Origin: Diabrotica undecimpunctata
Taxonomy: Eukaryota > Arthropoda > Insecta > Coleoptera > Chrysomelidae
Length of the DNA: 64,000 nucleotides
Direction of reading: 5' to 3'
Assembly (NCBI RefSeq): GCF_040954645.1
Contig: NC_092806.1
Span: 79,481,141 to 79,545,140 of the forward strand
In this document: positions 45,054 through 56,649 of the stretch, in pieces
Numbering within the stretch: position 1 is the first letter of the stretch
Layout of the letters: the number at the start of each line of letters is the position of its first letter
Position numbers and translations under genes: made by a program
The notes under the pieces: generated by a model
The model's input: only the letters and a program-made list of their open reading frames with translations
Told to the model about the DNA's origin: nothing
Databases searched by the model: none

Positions 45054-45579
45054 TTAAGCTAGGATGACTTGGTCATCAGCAAAGTTCAGGGAGAACAGTA
45101 TGTCATTTCCTATGGGGATTCCCATTTCCTGGCAGTGGTTTTTCCAATTTTGGAGAACTGCCTCAATATATAAATTAAACAGTAAGGGTAACATACTGCA
45201 TCCTTATTTTAGCCCTTTAGTTACTTTTATTGGCTCTGATAGTCTATATCTGATTTTTAGGTAAGTAGTGTTATCCCTGTATACTTCTGTGATTTTTCCT
45301 AAAACGTATGGACTAATGTCGAGTTGTTGTTAAGCTTGCCACAATTTAAGTCTTGGAACTGTATTATATGCTTTTTCTAGGTCGATAAAGGCTAGATGTA
45401 CTTCGGTACCAACCGCTATTCTTTTTTGTTTATTAATTGTTGGAGTATAAACAAGTTATCAGTGCAAGATCAAAATTCAAACGTCAATAAACTTATTTTA
45501 ACTTTCAATTGTGACTTATTGCCATTAAAGCAGTAATTAGATCTTATCTCTGTCGTTAGCCCGGTTGGTGTTTCTCTTC

Positions 45580-45840
45580 TTCTTCTTTTTTTTAATGACT
45601 GCTCGAATGTAATTGTGAACACTATTCCATTTCTCCATTTCCCGTCATCTTCACTATCATCTCTCTTACAATCACAGGGTTCATACCTATTTCTTTATAC
45701 ATTCTGTTTCTCTCCTGTACATCTATTACACTTCAGCATTGTGTGAGTAACAATGTCGGAATATTCGCACTATAGGCATTTATCTGTATCTGTCTTTCTG
45801 AACCTATGACGATACGCCCTAAAACAGACAATCTACCCAG
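45580..45840 (-). pseudogene. R1-type LINE C-terminal fragment
   Basis: The minus-strand frame reads DKCLYCEYSDIVTHTMLKC, matching the CCHC-like tail after the RT of R1-clade LINEs, followed by a short basic stretch. It is isolated and 5'-truncated. Confidence 0.5.
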
Positions 45841-45914
45841 TCCCTTAGGCTCGGGATCAGCATCTTTGTCCACTGAGCAACATATTCCTTGTTGTTCTTG
45901 CTTTGCTACGCTTT

Positions 45915-46420
45915 TTTTTAAATTGCATTTTTAGGTTACACTCAACATACGGATTTATAAAAATGGAAAAATTGCGTTGAGTCTTATTTTTTAATCACAT
46001 AAAAAGTAAAAATATGAGAAAATTGATTTAGCTTGTGTCGATCTCAAAAAATATGATTACCCTGCCAAAACCGTAAAAAACATGGTTTTTGAGGGGTTTA
46101 AAGGAGTTTCGCCCAATTTTTGAATGCCCTAACGACCTCATTTAATTTAAATTGTATGTTACCTATAAAAAACCTTGATTTGATATATTTTGAAGTCTAT
46201 AAAATGGAGGAAATACCCCAAACCCCCTAACAAACAGTATTTCTGATTTTTGAAGTTAACGCACCATACCTACGGAAAAATCTGAAAAAAATTAGAGATA
46301 CAATTTTTGATCAAATACACAAAATAAAAAAAAATGCATTTTTAGGTTATGTATACTCAACGGTCAACCCGGTAACTACGGGTCTATAAAAATAGATAAA
46401 TTGTGCCTATACTATAAATT
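45915..46420. repeat. Dispersed A+T-rich repeat, copy 1
   Basis: It shares AATCACATAAAAAGTAAAAA, CCAATTTTTGAATG and GGGTCTATAAAAATAGATAA with 49675-50060, in the same order. It is non-coding, and I do not recognise the family. The stretch 46430-46825 beside it holds no gene. Confidence 0.7.
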
Positions 46421-46823
46421 CAATAGGATTGTCAGGGCAGACATTTTGTAGTTCGTTAACACTCGGTGGTAAGCGGCTATATATTTATTTCTTTATTAGC
46501 ACACAAAACCACTTCTCAATTATCATTTTTGACGGTTACATCTGTTGGAAGTCCGAACTAGAGAAGGTACACTCGCCTTGTTGCGAAATGTATTATTTAG
46601 TACCGCTTGCAGCTTATCCGTGCCATTGAGGTATACCTTGAATTCCAATAGAGAGGCAGGCGGACATCGTTATTTCTTTTCGAAAGTAATTTTCTTAATG
46701 CAATACGGCAACATTGTGAAAACTCACCCACAAATAACCATTAAATCTGGTGGGTGGTAGTATTTCATGAGCGTACCGTCGGATAACATCATGGCATCAA
46801 AACCAACGTGCAGTACATCTGTT

Positions 46824-46828
<5 letters not shown>

Positions 46829-46908
<80 letters not shown>
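46829..46908. repeat. (TA)n microsatellite
   Basis: About 40 TA units. It directly follows the 3' end of the LINE fragment at 46910-47140 and may have grown from that element's tail. Confidence 0.95.
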
Positions 46909-46909
<1 letters not shown>

Positions 46910-46911
<2 letters not shown>

Positions 46912-47140
46912 ACGGATTTATTACGGCTGTCGCCGCTTCTCCGCCCCCAATTTCCATCTTTTTCTGTCATATGCAGTTGCCTCTTCTAAGTCTCTTGCCG
47001 CCATTGCTTCATCAATATCGTTGCGCCAACTTCTCCGTGGTCGTCCTCTCTTTCTTCTTTCAGGAGGGATCCATTCCAGTACTCTCCTAGGCCATCTGTA
47101 CTCTGGCATTCTTTTAACATGTCCGAACCAGATTAATTGT
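46910..47140 (-). pseudogene. RTE-like LINE C-terminal fragment
   Basis: The minus-strand frame reads FGHVKRMPEYRWPRRVLEW, then RKRGRPRRSWRNDIDEAM, then AYDRKRWKLG and a stop. This is the standard C-terminal end of RTE-like RT proteins. The 5' side is truncated, as usual for dead-on-arrival LINE copies, and the 3' side runs into a (TA)n tract. Confidence 0.75.
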
Positions 47141-47185
47141 TAATAAACAAAATAAAAAAGGTGGTTATCTGTGAGAGAAAAGCAA

Positions 47186-48446
47186 ATGATAAAATCGGTT
47201 TATGAGGGATTGCGTAGAAGATATCCAAATATGCTTATAGAGGACGTCGCAACATTGTCTGGAGATTTAACGAAAGTATCGGCTCGTACGGTTTTCCGAG
47301 TAATTCAAGGTAACAAACCTATCCAAAAACCAATCCATAAAGGACGTGCTGGACGATAGTACGAAAAGTATAATCCGAAGAAAAGTTCATGGATTTTATT
47401 TTAGGAACGAACTGCCCACGTTAAAGGCTATTCAACGAGAAGTTAATGCAGACGCAGATGAGACTTTAAATAAAATATCCATGAGAGTATTACAAAGAAC
47501 TTTACATGAAATGGACTTTCGGTATGTGAAGAGAAATCGGAAAAGTTTGTTGGTCGAGAGAGACGAATTAGTGATATGGCGGAGAAAATATTTGCAAAAA
47601 ATTCGTGATTTTAGACGACTTGGTAAAAAAATTTATTATACGGACGAAACGTGGTTGAATGAGGGTCATACGAAATCCAAAGTATGGCAAGACTTGAATA
47701 TTAAAAGTGCGCGACAGGCTTTCATTGAGGGACGTTCAACCGGCTTAAAAGCACCCTCGGGCAAAGGAAGACGTCTCGTTATAACGCACATTGGAAGTGA
47801 TTCAGGTTTTTTACAAGATGGTTTAAATGTGTTTACCTCAATCAAAACGGGCGATTATCATGAGGATATGAATTCGGATGTGTTTGAAAAGTGGTTTTCG
47901 TCTATACTGACTCTTGTAGATCCTGGTTCGGTAATTATAATGGACAATGCACCTTATCACAGCCGTCGTATGGAAAAAATACCGACTTCTGCATCTCGAA
48001 AAGCAGATATAATAGATTGGTTAAGAAGTAAAAATATAGATTTTGATGAATCCATGATAAAGGTTCAATTACTTGATATAGTGCGCGAACATAAGAGTTC
48101 ATACATCAGATTTGCAGTAGACGAAATGGCACGCGAGCATGGCATCACCGTATTAAGAACTCCACCGTATCATTGTGAATTGAATCCCATCGAGCTAATA
48201 TGGGCATAAATAAAAAATGAGGTAGCGCAAAAGAATACAACCTTTAAATTAAAAGAAGTCAAATTATTATTAGACCAAGCGATACAAAATTAGTCATGGC
48301 AGTCATGCATTAAACATACACAGAAAGAAGAAGATAAAATGTGGGACGTAGACACGCGTGTTGATGTTCTTATCGAGCCCATTATCATTACTCCAGGAGA
48401 AGACAGTAGTGATAGTGAATTAACAACAGGAAGTGATTCAGAATAA
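47186..48446 (+). pseudogene. IS630/Tc1/mariner transposase with DD82E spacing (Sailor-like)
   Basis: Starting at ATG 47186, the N-terminal HTH region (IKSVYEGLRRRYPN, VSARTVFRVIQ) is followed by a one-base frame change near 47346. The second frame contains RRKVHGFYFRNELPTL, the first catalytic Asp in YYTDETWLNEGH, the second in SVIIMDNAPYHS and the Glu in YHCELNPIELIW. I count 82 residues between the second Asp and the Glu, far from the 34-41 of Tc1/mariner. A TAA at 48207-48209 and a TAG near 48290 break the last part, which ends in an acidic tail (TTGSDSE). The spacing matches the group described as Sailor, a name I recall from memory. The first half is in good condition. Confidence 0.85.
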
Positions 48447-48449
48447 AAA

Positions 48450-49295
48450 TATTTCTTAAAATAATAACTAATAGGTACAGTTCTAGAGATTTTTTGTTGC
48501 TACATTCGGAGACTACCTGTGAGATCCTTCGCCCTACCTGGTTATAATTTTCTAAGTAGGTATGTACCTAATAACTATATTATTATTATTATGGCAAGTT
48601 TGTTTTTCACAATTGTAGTTTACATTAGGTTGCTGGGTCTAGAATTATTATTTTCTGTAAAGAAGTTGGTATTTATATGTGAATATGAATTTTATTTAAA
48701 AAAAATATTGTACATTCTACCGATCTCAAAGTCGATCACAAAGCGACTAAGTTATTTCGAAACTATTACCTATTTACAAATTCATTCACATTTACTTAAA
48801 ACTCTCATGTAAAAATTGATTGTAAATAAAAGTTCAAAATAAAAAACAAGGTTTTTTCGGGAATTCTATTATTTCCATTTTAATCGTATTTAATTGGAAA
48901 TTTCCAGGTATTATATTTGTGTTCTTGGAAATTGCTCAATTTGAATGCTACGTCGTGTTTAGTTTAAAACGCATATTATGACTAACAAGGGGTTTTTCAA
49001 AAGGTTAATCTGACAATTCATCTACAGTTTGATGTCTTAACGGTGGAACATTTTATAAAAAGCAGTGGAAGATATTCTATTGGGGAAATGCAAGGCGATA
49101 CAATAGTTATTAGTTATTCTTACATTTACTACTAAAAGGTTCGTTAATATTTTCAAGTTGTTTTCTTTCTTGTTTGTTATGAATTTAAGATATTTATAAA
49201 TGATAGGTTTTGTTTATTACAAATTATTACGCACCAGAAGTACATTCGTGACATTTCATTATTATAAGGGAGAAAGTTTTGGATTTAAAATATAA
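48450..49295. other. Gene-free stretch after the DD82E transposon
   Basis: A+T-rich DNA with no recognisable gene. I did not identify the terminal inverted repeat of the transposon here. Confidence 0.35.
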
Positions 49296-49307
49296 TATAA
49301 TTTAGCA

Positions 49308-49354
49308 CCTCGACACCGTAAGGTACAAAAGGACGGCTTAAGTAAGTAAGTAAG
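49308..49354 (+). mobile_element. 47-bp LINE insertion with perfect 12-bp TSD
   Basis: TATAATTTAGCA occurs at 49296-49307 and again at 49355-49366. Between them lie 47 bases ending in (AAGT)n, the type of short-repeat tail used by RTE-like LINEs. The insert begins CCTCGACACCGTAAGGTAC and is too short to carry any gene. Confidence 0.88.
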
Positions 49355-49674
49355 TATAATTTAGCATTTGAGATGTTGTAAAATAAACATGTACATATTT
49401 CTTAAACTAAAAATAATATAAATGAATGAAAATATTGTGTGTACATCTGGATTACACAATTAATTGTTAAGACGTAATATTTTGAATATAATATTTTTAC
49501 ATAACATTTTAACAAAATATGTTTAACATATAAATTAACAATTTTACCGTTGTTTTACCGTTGACGCAAAAATATTTTTATGTGCAAGTTTCCTATTATT
49601 TTCCTTATTTAAAAAATATACACGCCACCATTGAACTACACGCGTCTCTCATCTCGGACCCCTATTGAATTTCG

Positions 49675-50060
49675 ACCATAGTCTTATTTTCAATCACATA
49701 AAAAGTAAAAATATGAGAAAATTAATTCAGGTTATGTCGATGTCAAAAATATGTTTAACCCCTCCAAAATCCCTAAACACTGTAAAAAACGCGGTATTTT
49801 AGGGGTTTAAAAGTGTTTATCCAATTTTTGAATGTAGTAAAGACCTCATTTAGTTTAAAATATCCTATTAAAAACCCCAAAAAAAGTTGCTATGCTTTTT
49901 TTCGCAAAAATGCATTTCTAGGTTATGTACGCTCAACCTACGGGTCTATAAAAATAGATAAGTTTTGTGAAAGCCCTATCTATGCGTGAGAGTTTTTTGA
50001 AATCTAAAAAAAAAAAAAAAAATTAAGTTTTTCAGGGGAGGGGATTGGCGGGCTAAAATT
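49675..50060. repeat. Dispersed A+T-rich repeat, copy 2
   Basis: It matches 45915-46420 in order and orientation with moderate divergence, with the same GGTCTATAAAAATAGATAA segment near 49944. No gene is visible from 49370 to 50450. Confidence 0.7.
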
Positions 50061-50499
50061 GCACTGAGCTTATTTTTTAATCACAGAACGTAAAAAAATT
50101 AAAGCAATTGAATTCTGGGAGTGAGGGCATTTTGCCAATCTTAACGGGAGTACCTTTATTCTCTCGAATGTACTTACATATATTTTTTGTAATTTACATA
50201 CCTTAAAATAATTCATTAAAAAATAAAAAAAAATTAATACACAACATACCTGCTCTTCAAAAAAGCTAAATTTGGCGCATAAAATATTTAAATAAAAGTT
50301 TAATGACAATTATAATAATTGACAGAATCTTCTTTTTATTCGATATCATCCATCAGATTTACTTAAAATCTCTAATTTTTCGTGCTTGAGATCACTCTTG
50401 TACAAGAATAGCCAAAATATCGTTTATAAAACACAACAGACTTGAGCACGACCTTGACGTAACTTGGCGGTGTACGTAAGCACGAGCGTGAGTACCGAC

Positions 50500-50507
50500 T
50501 ATAAATA
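50500..50507 (+). promoter_or_regulatory. TATA box of the XPC promoter
   Basis: TATAAATA stands about 330 bases upstream of the XPC ATG, after a less A+T-rich stretch. Transcription would start near 50530. An acceptor-like CTTTTAG at 50813-50819 just before the ATG suggests a small non-coding first exon with an intron in the leader. All of this is inferred from sequence signals. Confidence 0.45.
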
Positions 50508-50833
50508 GCATTAGACTGATAGTGATAATCCGTTGTACTATGAATCGTCCGTTGTTATATTTTTTTTGTCTTTGTCAATCGAAGGGGGAACTTAAATAGT
50601 TGCATTTAATTCAACATTTGGAGATCGACATTAAAAAATTAATAAACAAAAAATATTTATATTTTTGTCCTCAAATATTAATCTTTGACAAATTACCCAT
50701 GTGTAATGGAAATAAACTGAGTAGTATTGAATGGAATTTTCCATTTATATCATATTTTGTTATTTTAATGAACCCGATTACAATTTTATTGAGTACCTAA
50801 TTATAATTATTTCTTTTAGTAATTTTCAAAACG

Positions 50834-53278
50834 ATGTTCCGACAGAAAAGATCGGTAAAGAAAACAGCAATAATCGAAAGTGATGAAAGCAGTGAAGATG
50901 AATTACCAATTAAGAAATCCAAAGTTACTCCTCACAAAAATGTTGATCACCCCGTAACAGATAAACAAAATAGCAATAATTCCTCTTCCAGTGAAAGTGA
51001 TATTGAAAACTATCTCCAACCCATTGACAAACTAGATTTATCTTCAGATTTTTTTAATCTCAAGAAAGACAGCAATAAGGATGAATTTACCAAAATTGAA
51101 AAAAGTATTTTTGAAAGGGTAGGTACATCAAGGTTGTCAGATTCAGAGTCCGACTTAGATGATTTACAAGCTTCAACAAGTAAACTATACACGCAAGAAA
51201 CAACTGAACTTCAAAAACTAAATTTTAAACAGTTAGAAGACTTTAAGAAAAATATCGAGGAAGCTAAATTAATTGTTGAAAAATATAATGCTAAAAAGAA
51301 GATTGAAGAAAAAAACGTTGACATATCAAATATTCTAGCCTCAGGTGAATTTAAACAGTTAATTTTGGAAAATATAAGGGATGACGATTTCCATTCAAGT
51401 GATTTTGAAACCACAGATGGGGAAGACTGGGAAGAAGTTAAATTAAAAGATCAGGAGGAAAAATCTTTGATACCTAAAAAAGAGATTGAAATAAGAATAG
51501 GCGCTATGCCGGAACATTGTAGAAATAAGAAAGGTACTGATTTAATTGCTGCCATGAAAAGAAGGCTTAACAGAATACGTAAAGAAAATCAAATTTATGT
51601 TCATAAAGTGCATTTATTATGCTGGCTTGCTCACGGAAATTTCGTTAACTCGGTAATATCTAGTTCAGATATTTTAAGTATAGCGTTATCTTTATTACCA
51701 TCTGACAAATGTTATCCTTCTGATCGCGTAGATCTAAGTTATCTTGAACAAATTGTTCAATGGTACAAAAGAACAATAAAACTAAAAGAAAAGTGTCCTG
51801 TGCAACAGCTGACTTTTAAAAAAAGTTTAAATCTCCAGATGATGAAGAAAGAATCGTATGACAAGAAAATGTATGTTTTAATTTTCATTGCAATTTTAAG
51901 ATCATTGGGAATACAATGCCGAATGGTACTCTCATTACAAGTTGAACCTTTACGTCCTCCTTCTAATGAATTACATTCTTTATCTACGAAAGAATCCACC
52001 AAAAAGTTATCAAATAGCAAAACAGGACATTTGAATAAACCTCATAATAAAAACAATACCAAATCAGAAGAGAAAATCAAACAGATCAACAGTGAAATGG
52101 ATGTTAAACTTAAAAATGGCAAAGCAGGGATTCAGAAAGGCAGTAAAATCGAAAAATTATGTAAAGAGAAGGCTACTAAAGGCACTAGTCAGAAAAAAGA
52201 CCAAGAAGGGAATAAAGAACCTCAAGAGGACAGTAGAAATTCGTTTTCTGGAAAATGTAAAACACCGTCGAAGGTAGAACAAATATTAAATAGTAGACAA
52301 AAATACGTAGTAGATCCAAAGACTAATAAAATCAAACAGAAAGTTGGAGAAAATAAAATAATTATTAAAAAAGATACCAAGAATAACACAAAGGATAATA
52401 ATTCACGAACTTTATCAAAAATGTCAAATAAGGAGACAGTGCAGGCAATTAAAAAAAATAAATCTAGCAAAAGTAGTAACAAAATATCTTTAAAGGTAGA
52501 AAAGGAACCTCGGTCTAAAAGTTCAGTTACTGAGAATAAAGAATCCCTAGAAACAAAAATAACTCAGCCTAAACCTACAACTTCAGTTTCAAATATGCGC
52601 TCAAGGACAAGGAGTAGATTAGACACAAAAAAAAATATTCCACAGTTGGATGGAGCTAACGACGAAATCTCAAAAACAGTATCGAATACTCGGCAACCTA
52701 ATTTACGAAACCTGAAAAATAAATTAAATGCGGAGATCGATTCAGTCAAGGACTCCACTAGTCGTTTAAAAATAAATAATGATGGTGATTCAGAAAATGA
52801 ATTCTTCGAAAATTCGTTGAAGAAATCTCCAATCAAGAAGCCCAATTTTGCAAACTTAAGTCAGCCACCAACAACGTCAAAACTCGGTAATCCGTTCGAT
52901 GTTAAAAATGATATAATAAATTTAATAAAAGGCAGAATACGTGAACAAAAGCATACGGATAGAAACAAAATGACGAAAAAAAGAAAATCACAAAATTATG
53001 ACAGCAGTTCAGATAGTGACTACATGCCAACGTCCATTAAAAAGAAACATCACGATAGCGATAGCGATATCGAATATTTTGTTCCTAAACCCAAAATAAA
53101 AAAGAGAGTAAAGGTGAAGAGAGTAGCACCTGGTCAACCGATACTATCAGATAGTGGCGAAGAAAGCAAAAACAAGAAAGGGAATGATATTTGGCTTGAA
53201 GTATATTTGGAAAACGAAGAAAAGTGGATAACAGCAGATGTTATTCGAGGTCAAGTGCACTGTGTAAATGAACTGTAT
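50834..53278 (+). CDS. XPC: XPC/Rad4 DNA-damage recognition protein, N-terminal exon
   Basis: The exon encodes 815 residues without a stop and ends in phase 0 at a GTAAGTA donor (53279). XPC detects helix distortions in nuclear DNA and starts global-genome nucleotide excision repair together with RAD23 and centrin. An acidic, serine-rich N-terminus (residues 1-130) leads to the first part of the Rad4 transglutaminase-like fold, with HKVHLLCWLAHGNFVNSVIS at about 256-275 and MYVLIFIAILRSLGIQCRMV at about 345-364. A lysine/serine-rich insert of some 400 residues follows. The fold resumes with IWLEVYLENEEKWITADVI at about 787-806. The DNA-binding beta-hairpin domains BHD1-3 are not in the window, so further exons must lie beyond 64000 or be lost. 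The ATG at 50834 is the first in frame after the acceptor. Confidence 0.9.
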
Positions 53279-53990
53279 GTAAGTACGATTTGTATTTTAT
53301 AAATCTGATAGGATATAAGTTCTTAGGTAGGTAAATCGTATATGATCCTATTTTTGCTTTAATCGTTTCGAAATATTCGAAATGATAATTTCACTATAAG
53401 GACATTCACTATAAGGTGGGCTAAATTTTTTTTAATAAGCAATTTGTGAAAAAATTGTAAAATTCAATTTTTTTTCTTTTCCTTGCTATATCTCGGCTGC
53501 TATCCATTCTAGAAAAATTTTGTGAAGACAAAAAGTTTTACATTTGCTACAGGAAAGAATTTATTGCAAATTGAAAAAATAACTTATTGCAAAATTAGCA
53601 AAAACCAATAAAAAAGGGGTCAAAAATTCATGTGTTTCAGTAATCTTTTTCAGATATTTAAGAGCAACATGGGACCTTTAAAATTTACCAAAAAATATTT
53701 TTAATATAAAAAAACACTACACAAAATTTCAGCACAATCGATTAAGTAGTCTTTGCAAAATAATTTTGCAATCTAAATTTTTGAAAAAAGTTGTTAATTT
53801 TCAAAATTATGCAGAACCAACAAAAAAAATTTAAATACTTGATGTTTTTAAATATAAAAGGGCATTTAAGCTTTCAAATAAAATTTGAATCAATGAAATC
53901 GGTTATATAGGAGAGCCTAGCGATTTTTTTAACAACTGTGTACAGTACAGTAGTATTTTTATTTATTTATTTACTTATTTTTTGTATTCA
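53279..53990 (+). other. Start of XPC intron, gene-free
   Basis: It begins with the GTAAGTA donor. The rest is A+T-rich non-coding DNA with repeated AATTTTTGAAAAAAG-like stretches. No coding region is visible. Confidence 0.55.
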
Positions 53991-55560
53991 CACATTTTGT
54001 AACACAAAAAAAATTCCGGGAACGTTTCCAGAAACAATTAATCTCTAAATTATTACAAAATTAACCTCTGCGAACCACATGACCAAATAGCTGTAGAGTT
54101 CACTGCACATATGTAGTGAACAGTCTTTTTTAATGTTGATTAAGAAAAGAGAAGTTTGTCTGATGAGCTGTCCAAGGTATGAGCAGCATTCTTCTCCAAC
54201 ACCAGATCTCAAAGTACGTGAAGAATCCAAGTCTCCGTATAAGTGTATTCACTAGTCTCACTTGATTTTTTTGAGAGATAGATCAGTCTTTCCAAACTTT
54301 AGTTAAGCGACTCATCGCATTTTTTGCCATACCAATGTCCCGTCCAACTTTTGTGCTTCCCAGCTGCCATCGTTAGTTATACTAGATGTGAGATAGTTAA
54401 AGCTTAGTGTTAAATCTGTCTACTACCATTATTTTCGTCTTGTTTTTATTATTTGTAAGACCAACTTTAATGCTTTCGCACTCAACTAACTCTTCGCATG
54501 AGATATATCATTTCTTGTTTATTTGCTGGTATAGGTTTAGTGTCATCAGCAAACCTTAAATTGGAGATTTTTCTACCAGTCACCGCTACTCCATCGACCC
54601 ATCCTTCTAAAGCCTTCCTCATATGTTCAATATAAATATTGAATATGTTAGGTAACAAAACGCATCCCTGTTTAACCCCCTCTCTGTTCTGAATTGGCTT
54701 GAGAACTTCTGATCTAGTCGTACTGCTGCCATATTGGACTGGTACAGATTTTTAAGTGTCACCAGATGTATCAGGGCACCCATCTCTATTAAAATGGACC
54801 AAATATTATTTATCCAACTTCACAGTCGAATGTACTCATGTAGTCAACAAAGCATATTATCAAAGGTGCTTGATATTCTCTCGACTTTTCAATGAGTTGA
54901 CACAGGTTTAAGATTTGCTCACGTATACCTTTTCCTTTTAAAAACCCCTCTTGTTAATGCGGTATTTGATAATGTAGGTAAGTTTTTAAGCTGTTTTTGA
55001 TGATATGCAACAATATTTTACTGGCATGTGTTATTAGTGACAATGTGCGATAGTTTTCACATCTGATAGTGGCTCCTTTTTGTGTAGTGGAATATAAATT
55101 GAGGTGCACCAATCATATGGTCATTTTTCCTAATTCCAAATATCGATACAGATAGAATAAATGATATGTATTCTCTGTCACTTAGTGACTACAGCATTTC
55201 TCCTGATTTTTGTCAATGCCTGGTAATTTATTTCTCTTTGTCAATTTAATGGGATATTCTACTTCAGAGAGCAAGATAGTAGGTTATCTAGGGTAGTCGA
55301 AGGCCATAGATTTTCTGCTGAAGTCTCGATTATTTCCATATAAATCGCTACAATAGTTTTGCCACGTTTCCAGTATTTCGTCAGTATCGGTCTTTACATT
55401 ACCTTCCTTATCCATCATAGACCATGTTTGAAATTTAAACTCTCGTAAGAAGTTTGACCTTTTAAATTATATCTCTCAGTTCGTTCCGACAGCCATGTTC
55501 TTCTATTTCTCTGCATATTTGAAAGGTGTAATACGCTAAGTCGATTCGAAAATGCTTTTC
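53990..55560 (-). pseudogene. Degraded LINE reverse transcriptase
   Basis: Reading on the minus strand, about 55480-55280 resembles the linker before RT (ETWQNYCSDLYGNNRDFSRK). About 54720-54480 holds the RT core NREGVKQGCVLLPNIFNIYI, then ALEGWVDGVAVTGRKISNLRFADDT. Later stretches near 54230-54100 match the C-terminal part loosely. Many stops and frame changes are present. The motifs are of the RTE/craniofacial-development-protein type. If it lies in the XPC intron it is antisense to that gene. Confidence 0.7.
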
Positions 55561-55619
55561 TTATTTCAGCATGTCTGTTTGTTTGTATATTTTATTAAAG
55601 TCGATTTATAAATTTTCCG

Positions 55620-55635
55620 TTGGCGTTCGCCAACA
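55620..55635. repeat. Short hairpin GTTGGCG-TT-CGCCAAC
   Basis: A perfect 7-bp G+C-rich inverted repeat with a 2-base loop, upstream of the MADF-like pseudogene. TTGGCGTTC recurs at about 55690. Confidence 0.6.
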
Positions 55636-55808
55636 TGGTCAAATTTCAAATGGGAAACTCATATCTATTCATAAACATCGTTAGCCGTTGGCGTTCAGTT
55701 CAGTTCAGCCAATAGCAATACCGGAAAAACTGACAATTTTGTTAAATCATTTGTTTACGTCTGTGTGTTAAATACAAAAAAAAATCTCAAGCTTCAATAT
55801 ATTTAATA

Positions 55809-56649
55809 TGGAAGTGGAGTGGAGTCAATCCAACAATAGTAATGGTAAGAAATAATTCAAGAACGATTTTTTCTATATTTTATTCATGTTCATTATTTCA
55901 GTTGATACAGATATCTATTAGAAACTTTATAGAGCTTTTTCAAAATTATCAGTTCATTTATTGTCTATCACATAAAGATTACAAAAACTCAAAGGAGAGA
56001 GATGCAGTGTGAGAGGAAATTACCGAATTAATTAATACTAGTGGTAAGTAAAAATACAAATGTTGTCGTAAAATATGATTTTTTTTATTTTAGTTGTAGT
56101 GGACGTATGTCAGAAACATTGGAAGAGTCTTCGTGATCGTTTTAGGAAAGGAAAAAATAAGTTTCATTCCGGAATTGAGGCACCAGAAAACAGCTGGCCA
56201 TATTTTAACAAAATGATATTTTATGGCAATTATTCTAGGAAAAGAAAGTAAGTTCTTTCACTGATGACCACTAATGCCTTTTCAAAAATAAAAGTTTAGT
56301 GTCAGTTTAAATATTCAGATTTTGATTAATTCATTTTTATAACTGTTTAATAAAGAATATTTATGGCTACAAAAGAAATTTAAAAAATAGCTGACTTAGT
56401 GAAGAAGATATCCGAATGTCTTCCACTGCCTCTTCTGCACCTATTGAAATTATATTTAAGGCCGAACCTACACCACATTACAAGATCTGGATATATTTCG
56501 CCACAGAAAAACCTGGTGTGTTAGTAATTTTTTTATGTTCATTACTTAAACATGAGTTTTCATTTCTTACAGGATTAATTAGCTGGTCTAATTGCATACT
56601 TAGAGGCAATAAATCCTGAAGATGGCGTTGAAGCAAATCTGTTCATAGT
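55809..56649 (+). pseudogene. MADF/SANT-like DNA-binding protein, broken
   Basis: An exon from the ATG at 55809 (MEVEWSQSNNSN, then a GTAAG donor) is followed by a segment around 55950-56042 reading CLSHKDYKNSKERDAV, an in-frame TGA, then EEITELINTS, the first half of a MADF domain. After a further intron, 56094-56248 reads VDVCQKHWKSLRDRFRKGKN and ENSWPYFNKMIF, the second half, before another donor. A downstream piece near 56375-56649 may be the C-terminal part. Such MADF/BESS proteins are common as accessory genes of PIF/Harbinger elements, and also as host transcription factors. Element ends were not found, so either origin is possible. The TGA makes this copy a pseudogene. Confidence 0.62.

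Larger units (their letters stand above)
42035..45430 (-). pseudogene. LINE reverse transcriptase remnant split by a piggyBac insertion
   Basis: Minus-strand coding before and after the piggyBac element is one RT. At 45400-45058 are LEKAYNTVPRLKLWQA, the degraded GLK-GCSM-P motif and the catalytic LNFADDQVILA. At 42453-42035 follow DSYDLEFMIKRLYREY, a VEKFKFLG segment and VESVLCYGSEVWTI. The frame joins across the TTAA site, which shows the piggyBac jumped into an existing LINE. Several stops are present. The RT wording is typical of RTE-like or R4-like elements, without firm clade assignment. Confidence 0.78.
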
